A DNA stretch of 64,000 bases from Curtobacterium sp. 9128 (GTDB taxonomy: Bacteria > Actinomycetota > Actinomycetes > Actinomycetales > Microbacteriaceae): the NCBI RefSeq assembly GCF_900086645.1, contig NZ_LT576451.1, positions 3,100,001-3,164,000 of the forward strand. Reading direction: 5' to 3'. The translations under genes and the position numbers were made by a program. Below the pieces are notes generated by a model. That model saw only the letters and a program-made list of their open reading frames with translations, was not told where the DNA came from and ran no database searches. The first letter of the stretch is position 1, and the number at the start of each line of letters is the position of its first letter. Positions 17,778-27,028 of this stretch are shown piece after piece.

Positions 17778-19316
17778 TTACTGGTTCTTGAGCTGTTCGA
17801 CGACCTGGTCGTACTGCGGCGCGTTCATGAAGTTGCCGACCGACACGTGCTGTGCGTTCGGGGTCTTCTGCTTGGCGCGGTCCGTCAGCTCTTCCTGCGT
17901 GATGACGAGGTCCTCGTCGCCGGACAGGTTCGCGATGGCCTTGTTGACGACGGTGACGCCCTCGATGCCGGCCTTCTTGATCTTGTTGCGGAGGACGCTC
18001 GCACCCATCGCACTCGAGCCCATGCCGGCGTCGCAGGCGAACACCACGTTCTCGACCCGGGTCGCGGTCGTGGTGCCGCCGACGGCAGCTGCCTCGTCGG
18101 CGTTCGCCGGGGCGTTGCCGCCGAAGAGACCGGCGGTCGCCGCGTTGGCGTCACGGCCCTTGGTTGCCTGCATCTTGTCGAACGCCGCCGCCATGTCGCC
18201 GCCGCCGGACGCGAGGTCGCGCTTGCGGGTGGCGATGAGGAAGAACGACGCCACGGCGAAGGACACCGCTGCGGAGAAGAGGACGGACAGGATGACGCCC
18301 ACGAAGCTGTCCTTCGCGGTCGCACCGAGCACGGCGAAGATCGACCCGGGCGATGCGGGAGCGACGAGGCCGGAGTGGAACGCCACGTTGGTCGCGACAC
18401 CCGTTGCACCACCGAGGATCACGGCGATGAACAGGACCGGCTTCTGCAGCACGTACGGGAAGTAGATCTCGTGGATGCCGCCGAAGAACTGGATGATGAT
18501 CGCGCCGGGAGCGGTCGAGCGGGCGATGCCGACACCGAAGAACGTGAAGGCGAGCAGGATGCCGAGACCGGGGCCGGGGTTCGCCTCGAGGAGGAACAGG
18601 ATGGACTTCCCGGACGCCTGCACCTGCTGCGCACCGAGTTGGTCGAGCACACCGTGGTTGATCGCGTTGTTGAGGAAGAACACCTTCGCCGGCTCGATGA
18701 TGACGCTCGCGAGCGGCAGCAGCGAGTGCTGGACGAGGAAGTTCACCGCGGCACCGAGCCCCTCGGCGATCAGCTTGAACAGCGGGGCGAGCCAGAAGAA
18801 CCCGATCATCGCGAGCACGAAGCCGAGGATGCCGGCCGCGTAGTTGTTCACGAGCATCTCGAAGCCCGGCTTGATCTTGCCGTCCCAGATCTTGTCGATC
18901 TGCTTGATGAGGTACGCGCCGAGCGGCCCGCAGATCATCGCGCCGAGGATCATCGTGGTGCCGTTGGCGCCGATGATGACGCCCATCGTCATGATCGAGC
19001 CGACGACGGCGCCGCGGGTCTCGTAGACCATCCGGCCACCCTGGATCGCGATCGCGAGCGGGATGAGGTAGGTCAGGATCGGACCGACGAGGCCGATGTT
19101 GGCCACGCCGTTCGTCTCGCCGAACCCGCCGAGGATGCCCACGGGGGTCCAGCCGGTCTCGATGAAGAAGGCGGTGATGATGCCCCACGCGATGAAGATC
19201 GCGATGTTGGGCATGACCATGCCGGAGAGGAACGTGCCGAACTTCTGAACGGCGACGCGTGCGCCGCCCCGCGACTTCGCGGGGGCGTCGGGCGCTGCAA
19301 CGGACGACGTTGTCAT
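17778..19316 (-). CDS. mtlA: mannitol PTS EIICB component
   Basis: The 512-residue mannitol permease and phosphotransferase. A membrane EIIC domain of about 350 residues includes the substrate-site segment GGIHEIYFPYVLQKP. A linker follows, then a cytosolic EIIB domain whose phosphocysteine sits in VVFACDAGMGSSAMG. The ATG at 19316 gives a normal EIIC N-terminus (MVMPNIAIFIAWG); the longer reading is Pro/Arg-rich and improbable. It lies 64 bases after ptsI on the same strand. No EIIA domain is fused; mtlF supplies it. Confidence 0.95.
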   Translation of the reverse strand: MTTSSVAAPDAPAKSRGGARVAVQKFGTFLSGMVMPNIAIFIAWGIITAFFIETGWTPVGILGGFGETNGVANIGLVGPILTYLIPLAIAIQGGRMVYETRGAVVGSIMTMGVIIGANGTTMILGAMICGPLGAYLIKQIDKIWDGKIKPGFEMLVNNYAAGILGFVLAMIGFFWLAPLFKLIAEGLGAAVNFLVQHSLLPLASVIIEPAKVFFLNNAINHGVLDQLGAQQVQASGKSILFLLEANPGPGLGILLAFTFFGVGIARSTAPGAIIIQFFGGIHEIYFPYVLQKPVLFIAVILGGATGVATNVAFHSGLVAPASPGSIFAVLGATAKDSFVGVILSVLFSAAVSFAVASFFLIATRKRDLASGGGDMAAAFDKMQATKGRDANAATAGLFGGNAPANADEAAAVGGTTTATRVENVVFACDAGMGSSAMGASVLRNKIKKAGIEGVTVVNKAIANLSGDEDLVITQEELTDRAKQKTPNAQHVSVGNFMNAPQYDQVVEQLKNQ

Positions 19317-19380
19317 GTGCGGTGACTTTCTGTGTGGTGGTGCTGCTGCTGTGTCAGGGAAGGGGTGGTGCTGGGTGGGC

Positions 19381-21036
19381 TCAGACGGCGTGCGCGGCCG
19401 CGGCGGCGGACTTGGCTGCTGCCGCCGTGGACGCGGCGAGTGCCGCCTGGGCCATCTCGCGGGCCTCGTCGAGGGTGTGCTTGCCGAGTTCGGCACGCAC
19501 GTCGGCGAGGGCTGCGGGGGTCATGGAGAGGGTGGTGGCGCCGAGTCCGACGAGGACGACGGCGAGGAGCGGGTCGGCGGCGGCCTCGCCGCAGATGCCG
19601 ACGGGCTTCGACGCGCTGACACCGGCGGTGCCGAGCTGCGCGACGAGACGGAGGACGGCGGGGTGCCAGGGGTCCTGGTAGCTCGCGACGGTGCCGAGCA
19701 TGCGGTCGGCGGCCATCGTGTACTGGGTCAGGTCGTTCGTGCCGATCGACACGAAGTCCGCCGACTGGAACACCTGCTCGGCCATCAGCGCGAGCGAGGG
19801 CACCTCGGCCATCACGCCGGCGGTCCTGATCCCGAGTTCACGGGCGAGGTCGACGAAGTACTCGGTCTCCTCGGCGTCGGCGACCATCGGGGCCATCACC
19901 CAGAGGTCGGCCTCGGTCTCGGCGTCGGCCTGCGCGAGCGCGGTGAGCTGGTCGCGGAGCACCTCGGGGTGGTTCCGGAGCGCACGGAGCCCGCGGCGTC
20001 CGAGCGCCGGGTTCTCCTCGTCCTTGTCGGTGAGGAACGGCAGCGGCTTGTCGGCGCCGGCGTCGAGCGCACGGACGACGACCTTCTTGCCGGGGAACGC
20101 GGCGAGGAGCTGCTTGTACGACTCCTTCTGCTCGTCGACCGTCGGGGCCTTCGGGGAGTCGAGGAAGAGGAACTCGGTGCGGAAGAGCCCCACGCCCTCC
20201 GCACCGAGAGCGACGGCGCCGGCGGCGTCTGCCGGGCTCCCGAGGTTGGCGAGGAGCGGCACGACGTGGCCGTCGGCGAGGGCACCAGCGGTGAGGGGCG
20301 CTGCGGCGGCGGCGAGGCGGTCGGCGATGCGCTGCTCGACGTCGGCGACAAGTTCGGCGGACGGCTCGGTGACGACGGTACCGGCAGCGGCGTCGACGAC
20401 GACCGTCTGGCCGTCGGCGAGGTCGTCGGCGCCGGTCACGCCGACGATCGCGGTGATGCCCTTGGCGCGGGCGAGGATCGCGGTGTGCGAGGTCGGGCCG
20501 CCGTCACGCGTGACGAGGGCGAGGACCTTGTCGAGGTCGAGGAGTGCGGTGTCGGCAGGGGCGAGGTCGCGGGCGACGAGCACGAAGGGGGTGTCCGACT
20601 CGGGGACGCCGGGTGCGTGCACGCCCCGGAGCTTGGCAATGATGCGCTGGGCGACGTCGTCGAGGTCCGTCGCGCGCTCCCCCATGTAGCCGCCCATCGA
20701 GACGAGCAGGTCGCGGAACTGGCCGAACGCCTCGAACACCGCACGCTCGGCGTTGGTGCCGCCGTCGATGCGGGTGTGCACGTCGTCGAGGAGCGTCGGG
20801 TCCTGCGCCATGAGCGCCTGCGCCTCGAGCACGGCCTGGGCGTCGCCACCGGCGAGCTGTCCGCGCTTGGTGAGGTCCTCCGCCACCGCGGCGAGCGCTT
20901 CGTGCACCGCCTGCTTCGCGTCGTCCGCCGAGCCCTCGAGCGCCGTGGTCGACGGTTCGCCGAGCGGGTCCGCCATCCGGAGCACGGGGCCGTGGGCAAC
21001 GCCGCGGCCGACGCCGGTTCCGAGCAGTTCGGACAT
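19381..21036 (-). CDS. ptsI: PTS enzyme I (phosphoenolpyruvate-protein phosphotransferase)
   Basis: A 551-residue general PTS enzyme that autophosphorylates from phosphoenolpyruvate on His184 (GGPTSHTAILARAKG) and phosphorylates HPr. The HPr-binding helical domain lies around residues 20-140, and the PEP-binding barrel contains GVGLFRTEFLF and GICGEAA near the C-terminus. The ATG at 21036 is chosen because AAGGAG lies eight bases upstream. Being first in the mannitol operon implies that general PTS capacity is induced together with mannitol uptake. Confidence 0.95.
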   Translation of the reverse strand: MSELLGTGVGRGVAHGPVLRMADPLGEPSTTALEGSADDAKQAVHEALAAVAEDLTKRGQLAGGDAQAVLEAQALMAQDPTLLDDVHTRIDGGTNAERAVFEAFGQFRDLLVSMGGYMGERATDLDDVAQRIIAKLRGVHAPGVPESDTPFVLVARDLAPADTALLDLDKVLALVTRDGGPTSHTAILARAKGITAIVGVTGADDLADGQTVVVDAAAGTVVTEPSAELVADVEQRIADRLAAAAAPLTAGALADGHVVPLLANLGSPADAAGAVALGAEGVGLFRTEFLFLDSPKAPTVDEQKESYKQLLAAFPGKKVVVRALDAGADKPLPFLTDKDEENPALGRRGLRALRNHPEVLRDQLTALAQADAETEADLWVMAPMVADAEETEYFVDLARELGIRTAGVMAEVPSLALMAEQVFQSADFVSIGTNDLTQYTMAADRMLGTVASYQDPWHPAVLRLVAQLGTAGVSASKPVGICGEAAADPLLAVVLVGLGATTLSMTPAALADVRAELGKHTLDEAREMAQAALAASTAAAAKSAAAAAHAV

Positions 21037-21348
21037 TCGAGACTCCTTCATCTCACGCGCGCTTGCGGTGGGGGCCGGTGGTTCTGGTCGTTCTGGTGGT
21101 CCTGGTGGTTCGGTGCACAGCGGCACGAACGGACCACGCCCGTGCGGCTTGGCAGCACACTACATCGATCCGCGTTGACAAACAAACACATCCGGGGATA
21201 AAAATGCACAAACAGATGCCCGTTTCGGTCTGAGCCGCCCCCAGTTCGGGCGTCGATCCCGACGAACACCGCCGTCCGTGCCCGTTCTGATCCGTTCGGG
21301 CCGGACCGGACCGTTCCACCCGACACCCTCACGAGACACCGAGGTCCG
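21037..21348. promoter_or_regulatory. divergent ptsI / DeoR-regulator control region
   Basis: A 312-base gene-free stretch. A plus-strand promoter is visible: TTGACA (21175-21180), then a 16-base spacer to GATAAA (21197-21202). Overlapping it are copies of the CAAAC element (two within 21179-21190 and one in GCACAAACAGATG, 21206-21218). CAAAC/GTTTG repeats are the usual operator type for DeoR-family repressors, so the regulator probably controls itself and ptsI-mtlAFD. Nearer to ptsI, 21068-21115 is a G/T-rich run of TGGTGGTTC-like units. Confidence 0.5.
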
Positions 21349-22119
21349 ATGTACGCACCAGAGCGCCACCAGCGCATCGTCGAGCAGGCGCGCGCCAACG
21401 GCCGGGTCGACGTCAAGGACCTCGCCGAGCTGCTCGAGGTCACACCGGAGACGATCCGGCGTGACCTGACGTCGCTCGAGCGTCGCGGCCTCGTCCGCCG
21501 CGCCCACGGTGGTGCGATCCCCGTCGAGCGGATCACGCTGCACCCCGGTGTCGGCGATCGCGGCGGCATCAACCAGGCCGAGAAGATGGTCATCGCCGAG
21601 GCCGCGCTCGAGGAACTGCCGGAGAACGGCTCGATCATGATCGACGCCGGCACGTCGACGATCTGCCTCGCCGAGATGCTCCCCACCGACCGCGGCCTGA
21701 CCGTCGTCACGCACTCGCTCCCCGTCGCGATGGCCGTCGCCAACCGCCCGGGGATCGACCTGCACCTGCTCGGCGGCAACATCCGCAGCGACTCCCTGGC
21801 CGGGGTCGGCACCTGGACGCACCAGCTCATCGGCATGGTGAGCGTCGACGTCGCCTTCATCAGCATCAACGGCATCACCCCGGAGCGCGGCCTCACGACC
21901 CACAACATGGCGGAGGCCGCCGTGAAGAGCGCCATGATCAAGTCGGCCCGCCGGAGCATCCTGCTCGCCGACCACACGAAGTTCGGCCGGGAGGAGTTCG
22001 GTCGCGTCGCCCCACTGGCCGCGATCGACACGATCATCACCGACCCAGCCGTCAACCTGGACCTCGTCCGCGAGGTCGAGGCAGCAGGCACCGAGGTCTT
22101 CTGGCCCGGCCGTCCCTGA
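21349..22119 (+). CDS. DeoR/GlpR-family transcriptional regulator
   Basis: A 256-residue sugar-responsive repressor. The N-terminal winged HTH runs from RHQRIVEQARANGRVDV through the recognition segment VTPETIRRDL and the wing RRAHGGAIP. The C-terminal DeoRC domain resembles sugar-phosphate isomerases (DAGTSTICLAE, TVVTHSLPVA, FISINGI, LADHTKFG) and probably senses a phosphorylated hexitol or hexose. It lies divergent from the mannitol operon and just before ptsH, so it is the likely local regulator of the PTS genes. Confidence 0.93.
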   Translation: MYAPERHQRIVEQARANGRVDVKDLAELLEVTPETIRRDLTSLERRGLVRRAHGGAIPVERITLHPGVGDRGGINQAEKMVIAEAALEELPENGSIMIDAGTSTICLAEMLPTDRGLTVVTHSLPVAMAVANRPGIDLHLLGGNIRSDSLAGVGTWTHQLIGMVSVDVAFISINGITPERGLTTHNMAEAAVKSAMIKSARRSILLADHTKFGREEFGRVAPLAAIDTIITDPAVNLDLVREVEAAGTEVFWPGRP

Positions 22120-22190
22120 CCGCCCGCCCGGTTCCGTCCACCCCCTGCTCGCTACCATGAGCGCACCACCCATCGACTAGGAGTTCATCG

Positions 22191-22463
22191 ATGTCCGAAG
22201 CCACCCGCACCGTCACCGTCGCCAGCGGATCCGGTCTGCACGCCCGTCCCGCGTCGCTCTTCGTCCAGACCGTCACCGCGTCGGGTCACCAGGTCACGAT
22301 CGCCAAGGGCGACAAGTCCGCGAACGCCGGCAGCATCCTCGGGCTCCTCGGGCTCGGCGTCGAGAACGGCGACGAGGTCACGCTCACCGTGTCCGGCGAC
22401 GACGCCGAGACGACTGCGGACAGCCTGGTCGAGTTCCTGAAGACGGACCACGACGCGGCCTGA
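22191..22463 (+). CDS. ptsH: PTS phosphocarrier protein HPr
   Basis: A 90-residue HPr. The phosphorylated histidine is His17 in GLHARPAS. The region of the regulatory serine reads SANAGSILGLL, with Ser48. It relays phosphate from enzyme I to EIIA proteins such as MtlF. TAGGAG lies about ten bases before the ATG. It is separated from ptsI by the regulator gene, a reversed arrangement compared with the usual ptsHI order. Confidence 0.96.
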   Translation: MSEATRTVTVASGSGLHARPASLFVQTVTASGHQVTIAKGDKSANAGSILGLLGLGVENGDEVTLTVSGDDAETTADSLVEFLKTDHDAA

Positions 22464-22487
22464 TCGCGCGCGTCGCGACCACGTCCT

Positions 22488-22527
22488 GACGGGAGGCACG
22501 GTGCCGGCTGGCACCGTGCCTCCCGTC
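22488..22527 (+). terminator. terminator hairpin of a dispersed family (copy 2)
   Basis: Perfect 18-base arms (left arm GACGGGAGGCACGGTGCC) with a 4-base loop, followed by TTT, immediately downstream of ptsH. It is a close variant of the hairpins at 16065 and 28486. Confidence 0.85.
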
Positions 22528-22564
22528 TTTCCTGGTCGCGTCCAGGGCTGTCGGCGGCCGCCGA

Positions 22565-22570
22565 TAAGGT
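22565..22570 (+). promoter_or_regulatory. -10 box for leaderless xth
   Basis: TAAGGT ends seven bases before the xth ATG at 22578, so transcription would start at the codon itself. No Shine-Dalgarno sequence is present. Confidence 0.4.
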
Positions 22571-22577
22571 GGTCTGC

Positions 22578-23420
22578 ATGACACGCCTGCGCCTCGCATC
22601 CGTCAACGTGAACGGCGTCCGCGCCGCGTTCCGCAAGGGCATGGGCGACTGGCTCGACGGGCGGGGCGTCGACGTCCTCGCCCTGCAGGAAGTCCGCGCA
22701 TCGACCGACGACCTCACCGCGCTCCTCGGCGACGGGTGGGACATCGTGCACGACCCCGCCTCGGCGAAGGGCCGCGCGGGCGTCGCGATCGCGTCACGGC
22801 ACACGGCGCACATCCACCGCGTCGAGCTCGGACCGTCGGAGTTCGACTCCGCCGGTCGCTGGCTCGAAGCCGACTACGAGATCGACGGCACCCTCGTGAC
22901 CGTCGTGTCGACGTACGTGCACTCGGGCGAGGTCGGCACCGAGAAGCAGGACGAGAAGTGGAAGTTCCTCGACGCGATGACCGAGCGACTGCCGGAACTC
23001 CGCGAGCACAACCCGCTCGCGGTCGTCGTCGGTGACCTCAACGTCGGTCACGACGAGCGCGACATCAAGAACTGGAAGGGCAACGTCAAGCGTGCCGGCT
23101 TCCTGCCCAGGGAGCGCGCGTACTTCAGCCGCTTCTTCGGCGCCGACGGCGAGCAGGTCGAGGGCGCTGACGGATCGACGGGCACCGGCCTCGGCTGGGT
23201 CGACGTCGGTCGTGACCAGGCCGGCGACGTCGACGGTCCGTACACGTGGTGGTCCTGGCGCGGTCAGGCCTTCGACAACGACACCGGGTGGCGCATCGAC
23301 TACCAGATGGCCACGCCCGACCTCGCCGCGAAGGTGAGCTCCTACACGGTCGACCGCGCCGCGGCGTACGACCAGCGATGGTCCGACCACGCCCCCGTGG
23401 TCGTCGACTACGAGCTCTGA
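22578..23420 (+). CDS. xth: exodeoxyribonuclease III / AP endonuclease
   Basis: A 280-residue EEP-fold nuclease of the ExoIII family acting in base-excision repair. Conserved pieces: LASVNVNGVRAA at the N-terminus (Asn for metal), ALQEVRA with the metal-binding Glu, VVVGDLNVGH (Asp-x-Asn), RIDYQMATP and the C-terminal WSDHAPVVVDY with the catalytic Asp-His pair. The ATG at 22578 starts directly at the first strand; the in-frame start nine bases earlier is less likely given the -10 box. Confidence 0.93.
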   Translation: MTRLRLASVNVNGVRAAFRKGMGDWLDGRGVDVLALQEVRASTDDLTALLGDGWDIVHDPASAKGRAGVAIASRHTAHIHRVELGPSEFDSAGRWLEADYEIDGTLVTVVSTYVHSGEVGTEKQDEKWKFLDAMTERLPELREHNPLAVVVGDLNVGHDERDIKNWKGNVKRAGFLPRERAYFSRFFGADGEQVEGADGSTGTGLGWVDVGRDQAGDVDGPYTWWSWRGQAFDNDTGWRIDYQMATPDLAAKVSSYTVDRAAAYDQRWSDHAPVVVDYEL

Positions 23421-24467
<1,047 letters not shown>

Positions 24468-24469
24468 CC

Positions 24470-25042
24470 GTGTTCCCCGTCACGCTGGCGTCCGAGCGCG
24501 TCCGGCTCGACCTCCCCACCCGGGCGGACACCGTCGCGATCACCGAGGCGTGCCAGGACCCGGACGTCATCCGCTGGACGACGATCCCCACGCCGTACCG
24601 GCCGCAGGACGCGAACGCCTTCATCGACGCGCTCGTGGGGCCGGGGTGGGCGTCCGACCGCGAGTACACGTGGGCGATCCGGCAGCCGGGCTCCACCTGG
24701 CTCGTCGGCGTCATCTCGTACCGCACCCAGCGCCGCGACCTCGGCTTCTGGCTCGCCCCGTCCGCGCGCGGCCACGGACTCGTGCACGAAGCGGTCACGC
24801 TCGTCGTGGACTGGGCGTTCGACCGAGGCGCCCCCGACGTGTACTGGGAGTGCTACGAGGGCAACGTGGCATCGGCGAGCGTCGCACGGCGTGCCGGTTT
24901 CTCGTACACGGGTACCGGCGACGCCGTGATCCCGAACCGCGACGGCACGCCCGCCTCGGCCTGGAAGGGGCTCCGTCGCGCGGACGGCACGCCCGCGTCC
25001 GACCTCGCCTGGCCCGCCGAGTCGTTCGCGGCCGCCCGGTAG
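24470..25042 (+). CDS. GNAT N-acetyltransferase (RimJ/RimL type)
   Basis: A 190-residue acetyltransferase starting at a GTG two bases after trpS. It has the Acetyltransf_3 pattern: RVRLDLPTRAD at the N-terminus, a central LGFWLAPSARGHGLVHEA segment forming the acetyl-CoA site (R-x-x-G-x-G/A-type loop), and YWECYEGNVASASVARRAGF, where the conserved Asn-x-x-S/A and AGF mark the C-terminal strand. The substrate cannot be read from sequence. Confidence 0.85.
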   Translation: MFPVTLASERVRLDLPTRADTVAITEACQDPDVIRWTTIPTPYRPQDANAFIDALVGPGWASDREYTWAIRQPGSTWLVGVISYRTQRRDLGFWLAPSARGHGLVHEAVTLVVDWAFDRGAPDVYWECYEGNVASASVARRAGFSYTGTGDAVIPNRDGTPASAWKGLRRADGTPASDLAWPAESFAAAR

Positions 25043-25045
25043 TCT
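25040..25045 (+). promoter_or_regulatory. -10 box for leaderless ribD
   Basis: TAGTCT overlaps the GNAT stop codon and ends six bases before the ribD GTG at 25052. No space remains for an FMN riboswitch, so riboflavin control of this gene by that route is unlikely. Confidence 0.4.
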
Positions 25046-25051
25046 CGGACC

Positions 25052-26176
25052 GTGGACGGCAGCGCACCGACGACTCCCGACCCGGCCCCGTCGGCATCGC
25101 CGGCAGAGGTCCGGGCGATGCGCCGCGGGCTCGAACTGGCAGCGCTCGGCCCCGTGCTCGGCGACCACGCCCGGGTGGGCGCCGTCGTGCTCTCCCCCGC
25201 CGGCGAGGTGCTCGCAGAGGGCTGGCACAAGGGTGCCGGGACGCCGCACGCCGAGGTCGACGCGATGGCGAAGCTCCGACCCGAGCAGCTCCGCGGGGCG
25301 ACCATCGTCGTGACGCTCGAGCCGTGCAACCACACCGGACGGACCGGCCCGTGCTCCGTGGCGCTGATCGAGGCCGGCGTGGGGCGCGTCGTGTACGCGA
25401 TCGACGACCCCGGAGCGGACGTGCACGGCGGTGCCGACCGGCTGCGAGCCGCCGGTGTCGACGTCGTGTCGGGCGTCCTGGCGGACGAGGCCTCCGCGTT
25501 CCTCGAACGCTGGCTCGCATCGGTCCGCCGGGGACGCCCGTGGGTGACCGTGAAGTGGGCGTCGAGTCTGGACGGCCGGGCAGCAGCAGCCGACGGCACG
25601 AGCAAGTGGATCACGGGAGCGGCCGCCCGCCAGCACGTGCACGAGCAGCGCGCCTCGCACGACGCGATCGTCGTCGGGACGGGCACCGTGCTCGCCGACG
25701 ACGCGTCCCTGACGGCACGCGGCGACGCCGGCGAACTCCTCGCCGACCAGCCCCTCGCGGTCGTCCTCGGCGACCGCCCCGTCCCCGCTGACGCCGCCGT
25801 CCGACGCCACCCCCGCGGCTTCGTGCAGCTGCCAGGACACGACCTCGATGCGGCGCTCCGTGCGCTCGGCGACCGTGGTGTCCGCACGGTCTTCGTCGAG
25901 GGCGGCCCGACCGTCGCGTCGGCCTTCATCGCCGCCGGACTCGCCGACGAGTACCTCGTCTACGTCGCGCCGGTCCTGCTCGGCGGCCCCCGTGTTGCGC
26001 TCGGTGACGTCGGTGTGGGAAGCATGAACGAACGTCTGCGGTTGGACGTACTATCGACAACCAGCCTCGGCCCTGACCTGCTGGTGCGTGCACGTCCGTC
26101 CGGTCGCGACCCTGAGCGACGCCGCCACGACGACCACACGAACGACGGGGCCCGTAACGACCGGAGTACCCCATGA
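25052..26176 (+). CDS. ribD: bifunctional riboflavin biosynthesis deaminase/reductase
   Basis: A 374-residue bifunctional enzyme carrying out the second and third steps of riboflavin synthesis. The N-terminal deaminase domain binds zinc through His66 (HAEVDA), Cys92 and Cys101 (PCNHTGRTGPC). The C-terminal reductase domain begins near RPWVTVKWASSLDGR and includes FVEGGPTVASAFI. The last 25 or so residues are a polar Arg/Asp-rich tail. The ribA start overlaps the stop by four bases. ribE and ribH, often in the same operon, are not in this window. Confidence 0.94.
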   Translation: MDGSAPTTPDPAPSASPAEVRAMRRGLELAALGPVLGDHARVGAVVLSPAGEVLAEGWHKGAGTPHAEVDAMAKLRPEQLRGATIVVTLEPCNHTGRTGPCSVALIEAGVGRVVYAIDDPGADVHGGADRLRAAGVDVVSGVLADEASAFLERWLASVRRGRPWVTVKWASSLDGRAAAADGTSKWITGAAARQHVHEQRASHDAIVVGTGTVLADDASLTARGDAGELLADQPLAVVLGDRPVPADAAVRRHPRGFVQLPGHDLDAALRALGDRGVRTVFVEGGPTVASAFIAAGLADEYLVYVAPVLLGGPRVALGDVGVGSMNERLRLDVLSTTSLGPDLLVRARPSGRDPERRRHDDHTNDGARNDRSTP

Positions 26177-26829
26177 CCGACGCGCTGACCTCCCCCACCC
26201 CCGGGAGTCCGGTCCAGTTCGAGGTGTCCACGAACGTCCCGACGAGCCACGGCACCTTCGAGATGCGCGCGTACCGCGACCTGGTGACCGGTGCCGAGCA
26301 CGTGGCGATCATCGGTGCGCTGCCCGACGGCTCCGCACCGACCGACGGCGCGCTCGTGCGGGTGCACTCGGAGTGCCTGACCGGAGAGGCATTCGGTTCG
26401 CTGAAGTGCGAGTGCGGTCCGCAGCTCGACGCCGCCCTCGACACGATCGCCGCGGAAGGCGGCGTCGTGGTCTATCTGCGCGGCCACGAAGGTCGCGGGA
26501 TCGGACTCGTCAACAAGCTGAAGGCCTACCGGCTGCAGGAAGACGGCCTCGACACGCTCGACGCCAACCTGGCGCTCGGTCTCCCCGCGGACTCCCGCGA
26601 GTACGGCGGTGCCGCCGGCATCCTCACCGACCTCGGCATCGGCCGGGTGCGGCTGCTGTCGAACAACCCGGAGAAGCGTCGTCAGCTCGAAGAGCACGGC
26701 ATCACGGTCGACACACTGGTCCCCCTGGTCGTCGGTGTCTCGGCGCAGAACGCCGGGTACCTGGACACCAAGCGCGACCGCATGGGCCACGAACTCCCCG
26801 GACACCTGCAGGTCGGCGCACACAACTGA
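26173..26829 (+). CDS. ribA: GTP cyclohydrolase II
   Basis: A 218-residue enzyme that opens GTP to the first riboflavin precursor. Zinc ligands are Cys68, Cys79 and Cys81 (SECLTGEAFGSLKCECG), and YLRGHEGRGIGL carries the GTP-binding and catalytic residues. It is the cyclohydrolase alone, without the RibB domain found in bifunctional RibBA proteins. Its ATG overlaps the ribD stop in ATGA, indicating coupled translation. Confidence 0.95.
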   Translation: MTDALTSPTPGSPVQFEVSTNVPTSHGTFEMRAYRDLVTGAEHVAIIGALPDGSAPTDGALVRVHSECLTGEAFGSLKCECGPQLDAALDTIAAEGGVVVYLRGHEGRGIGLVNKLKAYRLQEDGLDTLDANLALGLPADSREYGGAAGILTDLGIGRVRLLSNNPEKRRQLEEHGITVDTLVPLVVGVSAQNAGYLDTKRDRMGHELPGHLQVGAHN

Positions 26830-27028
26830 CACTGGGATACCAGCTCCTCGGCGGATTCGCAGGTTGCCGACATCCGTCGTACACTGAGGTCTCCCGTCAC
26901 AAGCGGTACACCACCAACCGAACGCACCCGGTCGAACACCAGCGCCACCTGCGCGAACCGATCGGTGTTCGCAGTCCGGTACCGCTGCGTCGCCTGCACG
27001 ACGCTCTGCTCGGAGTCCACACCGTCCC

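Noticed and set aside
25020..25052. FMN riboswitch upstream of ribD
   Set aside because: Only 9 bases separate the preceding stop codon from ribD; there is no room for the aptamer.
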